Notes under the pieces: generated by a model
Databases searched by the model: none
The model's input: the letters and a program-made list of their open reading frames with translations, nothing else
What the model was told of the DNA's origin: nothing
Assembly: GCA_963580285.1 (NCBI GenBank)
Contig: OY757013.1
Span: forward strand, 135,405,027-135,469,026
Direction: 5' to 3'
Source of the DNA: Lucinisca nassula
Lineage: Eukaryota > Mollusca > Bivalvia > Lucinida > Lucinidae
Length of the DNA stretch: 64,000 nt
Part shown: one piece after another, positions 20,801-31,030 of the stretch
Layout of the letters: each line of letters opens with the position of its first letter
Position numbering within the stretch: the first letter of the stretch is position 1
Program-made: the position numbers and the translations under genes

Positions 20801-21760
20801 AGATACATATGGCAAGTTTTCCTAGCAAAATAAAATCTTTAGAAAGACTAGAACATGTTTATCTTAGGGATTGAATTTTGATATTTTTTTTTTTTATTTT
20901 TAAATTTTAATTAAAAATGAGATTTTTGATAATTATTTTATCAGAAAATGTAAACTTTAATTAATTCAAAAGGTTTTTAGTATCAAAGGAATGCCTATTG
21001 AGTTCTGCATTCAATCCAGTTCACAGATCTTGAAACTAAATAAAACATAAGATTTAAGACGCACTTATTTAGAGACAGACACCAGCTCATGGAGGGAGTC
21101 AGTTAGAGTGGCCTCCTGAGTCCTACTTTGATTTATGTAATTTAATAAAGACATTTTTATAGGTTGTATATGCTGAGTTATTGATATACAAAGTTTAAAA
21201 AAAAACATGCATGGGCGGTATGTTAAACATTGTTCAGTTCCTTGGCGCGTACATGTTGTATAACGTGACGTCAAATAGCGCTAGGTTTCTGACGTCACCG
21301 TGCCACAGAGACGTTGGAAACAACATGGACGCTCAAATAAAGGTTTCTCAGCGCATCACATTCTCTATGAAAATCTACAAATAAATAGTTTATTTTGGCT
21401 TTAGAAATTATGTTCGCGGTTAAGACTCAACCGTAGTAGCAGTGCGCGATTATTTCAACGGACCATTCAGAGCATGAAAGGTCGAGAAGGTAGGAATTTA
21501 GCTTACATTTCTGAAAATCTGTTTAAAACAATATTGCAAATATTATAACGTGCTGTTTGGTTGTTTTCCCATGTATAAAAGGTTGCATGTTATTGTAAGG
21601 GACCTGAAAAGTAGGTCCGGTCTATAAACGGTCCCAAGAGATATCATATGTCAGTAGAAGGTATTATAGGTCACTACCGATTATACCGTGCAGTTATTTG
21701 ACCCCCTTTATTAGGTTACTAGAATGCCTGGTTGCGTTATAAAAAAATGTTAACAAAAAG
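17881..21760. other. Long AT-rich stretch without recognised repeats
   Basis: About 3.9 kb with none of the repeat families seen elsewhere. Small local duplications exist (GTTAGGATAATAATGCAGCG twice at 19846-19890). Open frames reach at most about 90 codons and are rich in I, L, F and Y, as expected from AT-rich DNA. I see no splice-bounded exon I could defend. It may be unique intergenic or intronic DNA. Confidence 0.5.
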
Positions 21761-21767
21761 TCCGTAA

Positions 21768-22055
21768 TTTATCATATGGCATCGTTGATAAACAGTTGTT
21801 TACGTCGTTTACTAAAACTCGTATGATCACACGCGTAATATCACTTTGGCAGGATTAAGTAACGTCATGGCGACATCCATGTCAACCATGTATTTTTGTG
21901 GGAAAATATGTCAAATTTAAAGGCGATAAAATCTTAAAGTGGTAATATGATAAACAGAATCTTACACACGTGATCAGTTCATATACAATTTATGAAACTC
22001 GCCGAAAGCTTCATAAATTTCATATGAAATGACCGGTCGTGTACGATCATCTATT
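21768..22055 (-). mobile_element. Q palindromic MITE (inverted)
   Basis: It opens TTATCATATGGCATCGTTGA, continues TTTGGCAGGATTAAGTAACG and CAAATTTAAAGGCGATAAAA, and closes with the palindrome AAATTTCATATGAAATGACC and GTGTACGATCAT. This is the reverse of 15417-15886. Confidence 0.78.
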
Positions 22056-22184
22056 TTGTGAATGCATGAAAGTCACAGTTACATGTAGTCATCGAGTTAC
22101 TGAGTCCGTGTTATGAAAATAAAGCACTTTATAACAAAAACTGGGATTTTAAAGGGTTAATGTTATGGCATGAAATGAACATCC

Positions 22185-22550
22185 CTCTAAAGTAGAAGTA
22201 AAACAAAGATCAGGAATCGATACAATTAACTTACTCCACCCATCAAAGCCACCAAAGGGAAAGAAACACAAACATTAAGCGACCAAACCATAATGGAAAC
22301 CTAAACAAATGAAGGCCATAAGGACAGTTACTTTCCCACAAAATGGCCATATGGCCATCCAAAATAAAAAAAGACACAAATGATGCATACAGTAAGTAAC
22401 AAACAACATCATAAATAAACCGCCACAGAAGAACCGCCTTGGAACGGTCAGTGGAATGATTTCAACTTGGGGGCTTAAATCGATTTTACGTTGCCACAAT
22501 CCTCGCCCTTACTTCCGTCGCGATTTAGACAAATAATTTGTTCAGTCCGC
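22185..22550 (+). repeat. Family M element, 5' half
   Basis: It contains AAAGATCAGGAATCGATACA, CACCAAAGGGAAAGAAACAC, TCCCACAAAATGGCCATATG, AACCGCCACAGAAGAACCGC, TTGGAACGGTCAGTGGAATG, TTACTTCCGTCGCGATTTAG and ATTTGTTCAGTCCGC. It ends where a P2 copy begins. Confidence 0.78.
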
Positions 22551-22552
22551 TG

Positions 22553-22745
22553 GAAGGCCTCCTAACTAAACCCCACTTTATATAGCGAAAACTGGGGTTT
22601 ACACGGTTATGCATTATTTTGCTCCAAGGAATTGGTTGTGTGTGCTCGTTAGAATCCTCTCAATAAGGCGGTTCTAACGAGCACCCATGACGTATGTTCG
22701 GAGTATAAACAAGGGATTGTCATCGGAAAATTCACTGAAAGCACT
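22553..22745 (+). mobile_element. P2 foldback MITE, ends eroded
   Basis: CTAAACCCCACTTTATATAG and ACTGGGGTTTACACGG precede a palindrome (22640-22692: GTGCTCGTTAGAATCC / GGCGGTTCTAACGAGCACCC). The terminal motif is missing because the copy abuts M on the left. Confidence 0.7.
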
Positions 22746-22997
22746 GGTCTGTCAGTTTTTCGGGGGGAGGGGGGGGGGTGGGGGTGAAAGCTTAGACAAT
22801 GATTCTTGACGGACGGGACTCAGACTTTCGTTCAACGATTTAACTCCAGTATTTTACACACTCAGTATCGACCTTGATTCGACGCCGCCTTCCACTGCCC
22901 GAAGCCATGCGCCTGGTCCATGCTTAACAGATAATGATCTATAGTCAGCACCCAGACGTCACAACGACAAAAAGTTTGGCCATAATATAAGAGTCTT
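22746..22997. other. G-run and unclassified sequence
   Basis: A G-rich run lies at 22760-22782. The rest has no supported feature. Confidence 0.4.
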
Positions 22998-23134
22998 ATA
23001 TGGGCGTGAGGGGTGGATTGAAACATCCGTCCAAAGGGTCAGTGTTCGGCATCACGAGGCTTGCCGAGTGATGCCGGACAGTGATCCCGAGGGACGGATT
23101 TTTTCTATGCACCCTCACACCCATATTGGATTCT
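22998..23134. mobile_element. Small foldback MITE
   Basis: The outer arms TATATGGGCGTGAGGG (22998) and CCCTCACACCCATAT (23120) and the inner arms ATCCGTCC / GGACGGAT and GTGTTCGGCATCAC / GTGATGCCGGACA form a nested hairpin of about 135 bp. No coding capacity. Confidence 0.7.
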
Positions 23135-23298
23135 TTTTCTTGCACACCTTCCATTTCTTAGCTCGGATTGTAATGCTGCAGTTACTTCGGTTATCGACGT
23201 CCGCCATATTGTGATTTTTGGGGGGTGAGGGGGGGGGGGGAGGAAGGGGCACGGGGATTGATTACAACGTTTTTTTAACACGGAGGTTAATTTTAGTC

Positions 23299-23594
23299 TT
23301 TTGTTTGAATTGAGATTTTACGTGCCCGTAAACAAAATCTTAGGGTTTTTTTTTGAGACGTTGCTTCCAATTTGAGTGGGCATTTTACCCGACAATGAGA
23401 TGCAAATACATCTCAAGCCCCTACTGCCCCAAACAAACCAATACTGTTTAGATGCAGGGGCGGTCCGACACGCACACTTTGCCTGAAAGGCCTAGACCTT
23501 CTAAGCGGTTTACCAGTGCTCATGTAGGGGGTGTTTTAGCTATGCGTGAAAGCATTTGCAGCCAACTCTATTTTTTCCCAAGCCCCGATGTTTA
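23299..23594 (-). mobile_element. F SINE, diverged
   Basis: The minus-strand F layout is TTTGTTTGAATTGAGATTTT at the tail end, then GAGACGTTGCTTCCAATTTG, CCCGACAATGAGATG, TACATCTCAAGCCCC, GGTCCGACACGC, CTTCTAAGCGGTTTACCAGT and CCCAAGCCCCGATG. It has more substitutions than other copies, so it is probably older. Confidence 0.75.
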
Positions 23595-24255
23595 AATGTC
23601 AGTCACGTGGACTTCGGCAATATAAAATTGCTTGTTTTTAACTTTATCAGAATTGGGCCATAATAAGAGACGTGATGGAAAATATGACCCTGGATCTTAA
23701 CAGGCAATCGTTGTAATAACCTTGTCATCATTAAAACAACCTTGAATATATTATATCAGCGTTGATTGAATGTTGAGTCTGTTAACGCTGTATCCCTGCA
23801 GGGTGTGACGCCCGAATGTTCTGGAATGAACAAAACCGTTATGCTCTCAGATGCGGTTCCATACATATTTTGAGATGTTAAACAACGTCTATTGTTAGTT
23901 AGCAGCGTGTATGTATATCAATAGTCCACAGATGAGAAGCAGACAGCGTTTTGATCTATTCTAAGTTCAAGAAACCAATTTCAATCATGCTGTCAATCCA
24001 AAAGGCTTCACATTCTAGATAAGTGTTCTTTCTGGATAATTCATGGCTTCAGGAAAGGTAACATGTTATTGTTGTTAATGAATTACAAATGTACTTAGGT
24101 TTGCCAGCACCAGAACCAGGTCCAGAATCAATCCCTAAATTGAGGCTTTCGTAAACATAGGGAAAATAAATTAAAACAGTTTGACACATAAGACGTCGCT
24201 GCTATTTGGTGGATAACATCATTTCATACAAGTACATATTCATATAATATATACA
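23595..24255. other. No recognised feature
   Basis: About 660 bp with no gene or recognised repeat. Confidence 0.45.
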
Positions 24256-24258
24256 TGT

Positions 24259-24550
24259 ATTTATCAAATGAGGTCGTTGATAAGCAGTGGATAGCGTCGT
24301 GTAATAAAAATCGTATAACCACACGTGTAAAACACTTTGGCGGGATTAAGTATGATGACGTCCCAGCCAACCATTTTTGTGGAAAACTTGTCAAATTTAA
24401 TGGCGATAAAATTCAAATTAAATCGGTCTTGATAAACAGAAGATTACACTCGTATTCATTTTATATGAAATTTTTGAAACGAGCCTTCGCCGAAGACTCA
24501 TTTCATAAATTTCATGTGGAAAGGCCACTCGTGTAAGATCCTCCATATAT
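24259..24550 (-). mobile_element. Q palindromic MITE (inverted)
   Basis: TTATCAAATGAGGTCGTTGA, TTTGGCGGGATTAAGTATGA and GGCGATAAAATTC are followed by a palindrome at 24452-24522 (TTTTATATGAAATTTTTGAA / TTCATAAATTTCATGTGGAA) and GTGTAAGATCCTCCAT. The 93-codon frame at 24255-24536 lies wholly inside the repeat. Confidence 0.78.
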
Positions 24551-24703
24551 CTTAAAATAAACGTAAAATAGTATAGGGTTCAACCATGTTTTTTCATGCA
24601 TTAACATTTGCTGGGTCCCGAGGAAGCTGTTTAAACATGAGGCCGCTAGGCCGAAGGCTTGCTTAATACATTTCATTTTAAAAATAATGGATTCTCTATA
24701 TGT

Positions 24704-24989
24704 AGAGGATCCCAAACGAGTGGTCATATCATATGAAATTTATGAAACGGGCCTTCGGCGAGTCTTATAAATTTTATATGAAATGACCTGGAGACGGTAA
24801 GATTCTGTTAATCATAAAACAACTTTAAATTGGATTTTATCGCTGACGAAGTTAAAAAGAAACACATAGAGTTGCCACGGCCGGCATCATGACGTTACGC
24901 CCTAGTAATCAATGTGTTATCACACGTGTGGACATATGATTTTTATGACATGATTTTATCCACTAAATAACAGCGACATTTTATAATAA
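24704..24989 (+). mobile_element. Q palindromic MITE
   Basis: It opens AGAGGATCCCAAACGAGTGG. The palindrome has arms TCATATGAAATTTATGAAAC and TATAAATTTTATATGAAATG. The interior (TTAAATTGGATTTTATCGC) and the end TTATCACACGTGTGGACATA follow. It is immediately followed by another Q copy in the same orientation. Confidence 0.78.
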
Positions 24990-25320
24990 ATGGAGGATCT
25001 TGCATAAGTGGGCATTTTATATGAAATTAATGAAACTCGGCTTTGGCGAGTTTCATAAATTTCATATGAAATGACTACGAGTGTAAGATTTTGATTATCA
25101 TATGGCTACTTTAAATTGGATTTTATTGCCTTTAATTTTGACAAATCCCCCCTTTCCCCCCCCCCCCCCCCCCCCCCCCCCCCAAACAAAAAGCACGCAT
25201 GGCTGACCTGGACGTCATCATGACGTTACTTAATCCCGCCAAAGTGATTTTTACACGTGCGGTCATACGATTTTTATTACACGACGTTATCCACTGCTTA
25301 TGTTCGACGACATATGAAAA
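24990..25320 (+). mobile_element. Q palindromic MITE with C-tract
   Basis: It opens TGGAGGATCTTGCATAAGTG and has a palindrome at 25010-25072. The interior is interrupted by a C-run of about 38 (25146-25183). It then continues with GACGTCATCATGACGTTACT, TAATCCCGCCAAAGTGAT and ACGACGTTATCCACTGCTTA. The C-run length should be treated as uncertain. Confidence 0.78.
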
Positions 25321-25663
25321 ATAATAGTTTGTAAATTCAATACATTCAAATGAACCCACCGGTTTAGTTGGCTAAGACATATTTTACCAACAAAGGTGAA
25401 GTGTGGTTTGGTTTCAACACTATCCATTCATTTCAATAGATAGGCAAGTTACAACGGTACATGTACAATCTACATTGACAGGATTTGAAAATAAACGAAG
25501 CGTTTTTGTGATTAATCTCCTGTGTCTATGGCTTCGAATGAGCATTGTCCGAGTTCCATGAAGCCTTAAAGTCAAGAAATTATCATGAACGCTGTCATGA
25601 TCCTCATTGTGGTGGCACACGCGGCTTTCTGTCCTGTCTTCTGTGAAACGTTTTATTTTTATG

Positions 25664-25696
<33 letters not shown>

Positions 25697-25730
25697 GTTG
25701 TTGTTTTCAAACACGATCTACAAGAACACA
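25321..25730. other. Unclassified with (ATT)n tract
   Basis: (ATT)n lies at 25666-25697 with (GTT)n beside it. There is no supported gene; frames here translate the microsatellite. Confidence 0.5.
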
Positions 25731-26123
25731 ATTACGGAAACACCCTATGCAATTACAGTGTAAATTTTACAGAAAAAAAAAAAAAAAAAAAAAAAGAAAC
25801 TTTGAAGATGAAAAAATGTGATATAATTTTCTTATTTCTGCTCAAAATATAGATTTTTGGTACACGTTAGAACCGCCTCGATGAGGCGGTTCTTACGTGT
25901 GCCCACAATTTATATTTTAAAGCAGAAATACGAAAAACAAGGTTTACCCCTGTAAACTCATAAAAGTGGGGTTTGACATCCTGTACTTTAAGTAGACTAA
26001 CCCTTTGGTGTCTTTTATGGGTGGAGTAAGTTAATTGTATCAATTCCTGATCTTTTTTTTACTTCTACTTTGCCGGAAGAGGGTCAGAAATGTACAGGCG
26101 TGTTTGCGTGATGCGAACTTTGT
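25731..26123 (-). mobile_element. P foldback MITE carrying an M fragment
   Basis: The left end is TTACGGAAACACCCTATGCA with a following A-run, and the palindrome is at 25858-25914 (ACACGTTAGAACCGCCTC / GAGGCGGTTCTTACGTGT). The right end is TGTACAGGCGTGTTTGCGTGA. Near its right end an M fragment in minus orientation (about 25995-26078: CCCTTTGGTGTC, GGGTGGAGTAAGTTAATTGT, CAATTCCTGATC) is embedded. Confidence 0.78.
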
Positions 26124-26305
26124 GCGTCTAAGCACAAACAAGAAAACTTAGGAATTGCCACGGCAGGTAAACCCGACTTTTCTTGATATATCGGAGGGTT
26201 AAGCAGAATAATGATTGCGAGAATAATATGTTAATGAGGTGAGTCATTGCTTTAGGATGGAAACACCGTTTTGATTGAAAAAAAAAATACAAATCCTAGG
26301 TATTG

Positions 26306-26469
26306 ACAGTGAGTGTTTGAGTTTTACGTCCCATCAAAAGCTAATGTCATACAGAGACGAGACCTCGGTTTAAAGACTCAACCGACAGTCTGGAAACGCC
26401 CGGGATCAATCCTGCCACCCCTGATTTACAAGGCGGGTAGCGTAACCACTGCACCACGGATGCTTCTCT
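26306..26469 (-). mobile_element. W tRNA-derived SINE, 9-bp duplication
   Basis: In reverse orientation the head reads CGTGGTGCAGTGGTTACGCT (A-box type) with a B-box-like region around GATTGATCCCGGGC. The body has CGAGGTCTCGTCTC and the tail ACGTAAAACTCAAACACTC. TAGGTATTG flanks both sides (26297-26305, 26470-26478). A sister copy is at 29911-30072. Confidence 0.8.
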
Positions 26470-26628
26470 TAGGTATTGTAGAATGATTGTGTGCATAAGT
26501 TATTATTTGTGTTCCTAATATAGATTTCGGTGCATCTACATTTTATATTCAGCCTTTTTTTGAACAGAAGAGAAACACTGTAAGCGTTTTAAAGTAACCT
26601 TTAATAACCACCAGCATTCTGTAAACCA

Positions 26629-26880
26629 TTACGAAAACACGCCAATTGAAATATACTGAAAATTGTACCATCCAAAAAAAAAAAAAAAAAAAAAAAAAAA
26701 AGAAAATTTTCAGATAAAAATAATCTTGGCAAGGTAGTTCGAATGATTACCCACAATTTATGTTTTGGAGCAGAAATGAGAAAAAAATAAACCCCAGTTT
26801 TAGTTGATAAAATTCGGATTTAAGGGGATAGGGGGTGGGCGGGTGGGGTCAAAAGTATATAGGCATGTTTCGTGATGCAG
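26629..26880 (-). mobile_element. P foldback MITE with half palindrome
   Basis: Termini are CATTACGAAAACACGCCAAT and TATATAGGCATGTTTCGTGATG. Only the right arm end of the palindrome remains (TTACCCACAATTTATGTTTT). An A-run of about 28 lies at 26675-26702. The stem was probably lost by deletion. Confidence 0.75.
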
Positions 26881-26937
26881 TGGATGTTTCAAGGGTGTTG
26901 ATTACACGGATATGTTAACGAAAAATGTTAACGAATA

Positions 26938-27207
26938 TATAAAGGATTTTACATGAGTGTTCATGTATTGTTGAATTGATTAAACGAGTTGAAAAAAATA
27001 AAAATGCGAGGTTTGTCGAGCTTTTTATCTCTTTTCCTCAACGAGTTTAATGAATTTAATATTACATGAGCACGTATGCAAGATGTTATTTATCATATGA
27101 CATTTAAAACGCATTTAATTCACGACTGTTTAACAAGAAGTCAATATTCCGCCATTAGTAAACGTGACGTCGTTAAGGACGCCGTACCTTACGCGATTTT
27201 CTTATTA
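26938..27207 (+). mobile_element. R palindromic MITE, 3'-truncated
   Basis: It opens AAAGGATTTTACATGAGTG. The palindrome has lost some pairing (GAGTTGAAAAAAATAAAAAT against TATCTCTTTTCCTCAACG). The tail CATATGACATTTAAAACGC, CCGCCATTAGTAAACGTGAC and GACGCCGTACC follows, then it ends about 100 bp short of other R copies. Confidence 0.75.
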
Positions 27208-27229
27208 TACATGCAATTGGCAGTTTATC

Positions 27230-27415
27230 TCGTACTTTTTCAAGATTATTTCACTCATATCGAGCCAATCGTTAATCCGAGGTGGGCGAAAACCGGAGTA
27301 CCCGGAGAAAAAACACCTGGCCTTCCGTTGCAGAACTTGGCGTCTCACACCGCCTATGTATTCGCCTGTCCAGAAAACTGGTTAGGTAAACTGACCTGCT
27401 CAATATGAATTTTAG
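27230..27415 (-). repeat. tRNA-SINE body fragment
   Basis: In reverse it matches the body of the SINE at 41867: TTCACTCATATCGAGCC, GAGGTGGGCGAAAACCGGAG and TACCCGGAGAAAAAAC correspond to the reverse of TACTCCGGTTTTCGTCCACC. The right part, GGTTAGGTAAACTGACCTGC, is shared with 41-75. No tRNA head remains. Confidence 0.6.
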
Positions 27416-27720
27416 TGTTGACTGGGTCGTCAAACGTAAACAAAACATAGCTTGCTAAGTGTCCTATGTATTTTGTATCATCATGTCATAAACTTTGAAT
27501 AGATATCCTGCTGTCAATTATAGAAGAAACTTCATATAATCAGAAATTGGCTGTTCTTTGAAAATCATGATTTTTCACGGAAATACGTCTGACTTTATAG
27601 TGATGGATGAACACGGTTCCATTAAACTGTGGGTCAAGGCAAACGGTAAACACACTTTGTTTGAACTTTATTAGCCATGTTATCAGAAATATGTGTTTTG
27701 GAAATTGAGAACACAGACGG
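27416..27720. other. No recognised feature
   Basis: About 300 bp of unclassified sequence. Confidence 0.4.
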
Positions 27721-27724
27721 TGCT

Positions 27725-27988
27725 CATCACAAAAACACGCCTATATACTTCTGCCCACCAAGCCCATAAACCCAACTTTTATATAATAAAACTGGGGTTT
27801 ACATGCGTATTCATAAGTTTTCTTACTTCTGTTCAAAATCAGAGATTGTGCGTACTCATTACAACCTCCTCGTCGATGCGGTTCTAACAAGTACCCACAA
27901 TCTATATTTCGTGCAGAAATATGAAAATGTTCAGTTTTTGGTGATACAATTTCAGTATATTTTATTAGGCGTGTTTTCGTAATAACAC
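27725..27988 (+). mobile_element. P foldback MITE
   Basis: Termini are CATCACAAAAACACGCCTATA and TAGGCGTGTTTTCGTAATAA. The palindrome (27846-27901) is mutated in its left arm (GTACTCATTACAACCTCC) but intact on the right (GCGGTTCTAACAAGTACCCA). About 265 bp. Confidence 0.8.
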
Positions 27989-28049
27989 ACCCGTGTTCTG
28001 AAAGGGCATCTTTCGTCCTTTTTTCCCTAGAATTAACTTTCTTTTGTGA

Positions 28050-28455
28050 TACATATAAGAATCTGATATCTTTTTGTTAATAAAAATATAGACTGTGATT
28101 TTTGTTTGTTTGTTTGATTTGAGGTTTAACGTCCCCGTCAACACTGTAAAGGTCATTTTGGAGACGTTGCTTCCAATTTTGTGGGACTTTTACCCGACAA
28201 TGAGATTAAATGACATCTCAAGCCCTGTCACCCAATGAAACCAACAGGGTTTATAAGCATGGACGGTCCGACTCGTGCGCACCGCTTTGCCCGGGAAGGC
28301 TTAGATCCTCTAAGCGGTTACAGTACTCGTGTGCGGGTCGGGTGCAACTCTGTGTGGAAGCATCATGCAGCCCATATATTTCTTCAAGCCCCGTTGGGCG
28401 GGGGCCATATAGACTGTGATTGCTTGTTAGAACCGCCTAGGAAAACTGATTCCAC
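28050..28455. mobile_element. P fragment hosting an F SINE
   Basis: ATATAGACTGTGATT at 28086-28100 and again at 28407-28421, followed by TGCTTGTTAGAACCGCCTAG, is the left arm of the P palindrome (consensus ATATAGATTGTGGGTACTCG). The F SINE sits in that arm. The rest of the P element is lost. Confidence 0.7.
28101..28406 (-). mobile_element. F SINE, full length, 15-bp duplication
   Basis: A complete 306-bp copy. The tail end (TTTGTTTGTTTGATTTGAGG) is at left, and CGTCCCCGTCAACACTG, CCCGACAATGAGATTAAATG, TTCTTCAAGCCCCGTTGGGC and GGGGGCC end it at right. The 15-bp duplication ATATAGACTGTGATT (28086-28100 and 28407-28421) is perfect, so it is probably a relatively recent insertion. Small frames in it recur in other copies and are not genes. 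Confidence 0.93.
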
Positions 28456-28620
28456 TGATCGATTACAACCTTCCCACTCCCTAACAGCAGGTGATGGTCT
28501 ATTGAGAGAATAGTTTGATATTGTTTCCAGGCAGTGCAGTCGAACTAGATCCATATTAAGGTATTGTTTTATTTATTTATTTTGGTTTTCATTTGAAAAA
28601 AAAAAAAAATACAAAAAAAA

Positions 28621-28819
28621 AAAAAACACGTCTATTCAAATATATAGAAAATTTTACCACTAAAAGAATGATAGAGAAAAAAAAAACACATATAAATTCT
28701 GATATTTTTATTATTCCGAGAAGAAATAAGACAAATGATTTATACACCTGTAAACCCCAGTTTTACCATAAAACTTGGGTTGAATTTGGTCCAAGTTATA
28801 TGTTAGACTTTTCGTGATG
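28621..28819 (-). mobile_element. P foldback MITE, palindrome deleted
   Basis: AAAACACGTCTATTCAAATA opens and ATATGTTAGACTTTTCGTGATG closes it. GAAGAAATAAGAC and AACCCCAGTTTTACC are present, but the GGCGGTT stem is absent. About 200 bp. Confidence 0.7.
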
Positions 28820-28834
28820 GTTGTTTTACACGAG

Positions 28835-29094
28835 ATTAAGTGAACAAGTCCGTGAAATGAGCTTTATTTCGTGCAATAACTGCCCCACTTTATATAGAGA
28901 AATGGGGGTTAACGGGGGAATACATTATTTTTTCTTATTTCCGCTCCAAGACATAGGTTGTGGGTACTCGTTAACGAGCACCCATAACCTATGTTTGCAG
29001 TATAGATAAGAAACATATCACATATTTTCATCAGAAAAGTAGTCATTTTGGAGATGTGAAAAGATTGGTTTGCTATCGTAATGCAACTTTACCG
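28835..29094 (+). mobile_element. P2 foldback MITE with minimal stem
   Basis: AGTGAACAAGTCCGTGAAAT opens. The stem is reduced to GGGTACTCGTTAACGAGCACCC (28961-28982), that is, the inner GAACCGCC part is gone while the outer arms still pair. CATCAGAAAAGTAGTCATTT and GCTATCGTAATG close it. Confidence 0.75.
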
Positions 29095-29510
29095 ACAACT
29101 CTGATGAGACTGCGCAGATTTGCTAGACGCATCATCTCGGAGACTCCAGATCAATCTTTCGCAATTAGGTCGACCTTCCGTCCAGATTTCTTTACTGTGA
29201 AGTTTTATGCATTGTAAATAAAAGACCTTTTTAACAAAAAAAAATTCTCTCCAAAATCTCTGGGATCTATTTCATAAGCAGTACATTCTACTTAAACTTT
29301 GCTTATCGTAAGCCTTCAGCACTGTTTAATTGAGTGTCAGACATGTTTGTAGCCTTATCGTTTCGACTTATCGATTTTATAAAGGAAATAATATATATGT
29401 TTTAGGCTGTCAGGCGTATCAGCCTCCCGCCATTTTGTTTAAAAACTGGTCAGCTGTGAAGTATATTTATCAACTCAAAAGCGCAATCATGTAGCGCGTG
29501 TGATTTGTCC
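29095..29510. other. No recognised feature
   Basis: About 415 bp. No gene or recognised repeat supported. Confidence 0.4.
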
Positions 29511-29514
29511 GACA

Positions 29515-29835
29515 AACTGTCATATATTACTCAGCACACCACATACTAGAGCTGGTCTATTTAGATTGTTACGCATAACTTTTTTTGGTGTTTCCTTCAA
29601 ATTCTCCCAAACTTTTGTGACTGGCAGAAGAAACCCTCCAACACCAATGTGTTTAAGGGCATTTGATACACCTGGCTGATTGTTTTCGCCATTTTCAAAG
29701 AGAGACAACTTTTGGGACTTCCTGTTCTCTATTCTAAACTTTGTCCCACGGAAATAGAAGTATAATATTAAAGGAAAGAATTTGATTTGCTCCTCAGGAG
29801 CATTTTCTTTGCTTTAAGAGTTGACCCCTTTTGAC
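29515..29835 (-). repeat. T palindromic repeat, copy 1
   Basis: The inverted motif AAAGAATTTG-CTCCTCAGGAG-CATTTTCTTT is at 29775-29810. Flanking GTTTTCGCCATTTTCAAAG and GGGACTTCCTGTTC match, in reverse, the sequence beside the same palindrome at 52080-52210. The class is unknown. Confidence 0.55.
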
Positions 29836-29849
29836 GTTGTAAACAAAAG

Positions 29850-30133
29850 TACTTGAACAGAAATAAGAAAAAATATCGCATATTTTCATCAGCCAAATCA
29901 CCACATAGGAGTGAGTGAGTGTTCGAGTTTTACATCCCACCAACAGCTAAGGTCATACGGAGACGCAACCTCGGTTTAAAGACTCATCCGAAAGTCTGGA
30001 GAAGCCCGGGGTCGATCATGCGACCCCTGGTTTACAAGGCGAGTAGCGTAACCACTACACCACGGAGGCTTCTATCAACACTTAGTAGATAAGAAAGAAT
30101 GCTTTATGTCCCACGGGTGAGTTATCATAATGG
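29850..30133 (+). mobile_element. P2 right half hosting a W SINE
   Basis: GAACAGAAATAAGAAAAAAT and TATTTTCATCAGCC match the P2 right half. After the SINE, GTCCCACGGGTGAGTTATCA restores the P2 terminus (consensus CGGGTGTGTTATCAT). The left half and palindrome are absent. Confidence 0.7.
29911..30072 (-). mobile_element. W tRNA-derived SINE
   Basis: In reverse orientation: CCGTGGTGTAGTGGTTACGC (A-box type), CTACTCGCCTTGTAAACC, GGTCGCATGATCGACC (B-box region), CCGAGGTTGCGTCTCCG, and tail TGTAAAACTCGAACACTCAC. Imperfect flanking duplication ATCACCACATAG / ATCAACACTTAG. Confidence 0.8.
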
Positions 30134-30145
30134 ATACTTTCTGCA

Positions 30146-30412
30146 TCACGAAAACAAGTACCTGACTTGAACACCCACTAAACCCCTCTTCATACAGAGA
30201 AACCTGGAGTCTACGGTGATATACATTATTTTCCTGATTTCTGCTCCAAGTCGTAGGTTGTGGGTACTCGCTAGGTTGTGGGTACTCGCTAGAGCCGCCT
30301 CAAGTTGGCAGTTGTAACGAGCACCCACAACCTATGTTTGCAGGATGAATAAGATATAAAATACTGATCGGCACCAGCTATTCAAGTAGCCATTTTGGAC
30401 ATGTAAACAAGA
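30146..30412 (+). mobile_element. P2 foldback MITE with partial stem duplication
   Basis: It starts CATCACGAAAACAAGTACC. TAGGTTGTGGGTACTCGC occurs twice in a row (30255 and 30273) before GCCGCCTCAAGTTGGCAG and ACGAGCACCCACAACCTATG. AGTAGCCATTTTGGACATGT marks the right part. Confidence 0.78.
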
Positions 30413-31030
30413 GCTCCGCCAGTGTGGCATTATACGCCCGTGGCAATTAGTAAGATGGAGCATATGTATACTGACTGTTGTACAAGTTTGGGTTTGTGAA
30501 ATGTAACCAAGGAACAATATAAGCTCGACATTTTCTTACCTGACAATATTAATAACCCTCAGTGGCTCAAACTACCTGTCTCCAACAAACTTTCATGGTC
30601 GGTAATATTTGATGGACCATAACCTCAAAATAATATGGGCATAACTCTGGCAATAAGTGGTGGACAGTAACTTTGAAATAATATGCGCTGCTCCACGTCA
30701 TACTCTAGTTATTTATAAAGTTTCAGCTTCATCAGATTTAAAATGTAGGATTCGGTATCTGGAAATGAAATGTGTAGAAAATCTGTGAAAGGGGCAAAAT
30801 TCTGGTAATATTTGGCGGACCGTAACCTCAAAATAATATGCACTGTTCCACATCATGGTCTTACAGTATGTAAAGTTTCCACTTCTTCGGATTTAAAATG
30901 TAGGAGGAGTTATCCGGAAACAAAGTGTTTACATATTTTTGTTTAAAGTGCATCACTCTATTATTATTTGGTGGACCATAACCTCGATATAATATGCGCT
31001 GCCCCACATCATGATCTAACTACAATCGCA
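30405..31030 (+). repeat. Degenerate tandem array, possible satellite element
   Basis: It starts AACAAGAGCTCCGCC, similar in form to the AACAAGAGG left terminus of element A. TGGACCATAACCTCAAAATA or variants recur near 30612, 30660, 30827 and 30971 with AATATGCGCTGCTCCAC following. The later spacings are roughly 150-165 bp. No right terminus of the GAGCTAAAA type was seen. A decayed relative of the satellite-carrying elements is plausible. Confidence 0.55.

Noticed and set aside
24255..25359. Open frames sharing QWI(A/T)SCNKNR at 24255-24536 and 25132-25359
   Set aside because: Both are within Q MITE copies, one on each strand relative to the window. Other Q copies break the frame.
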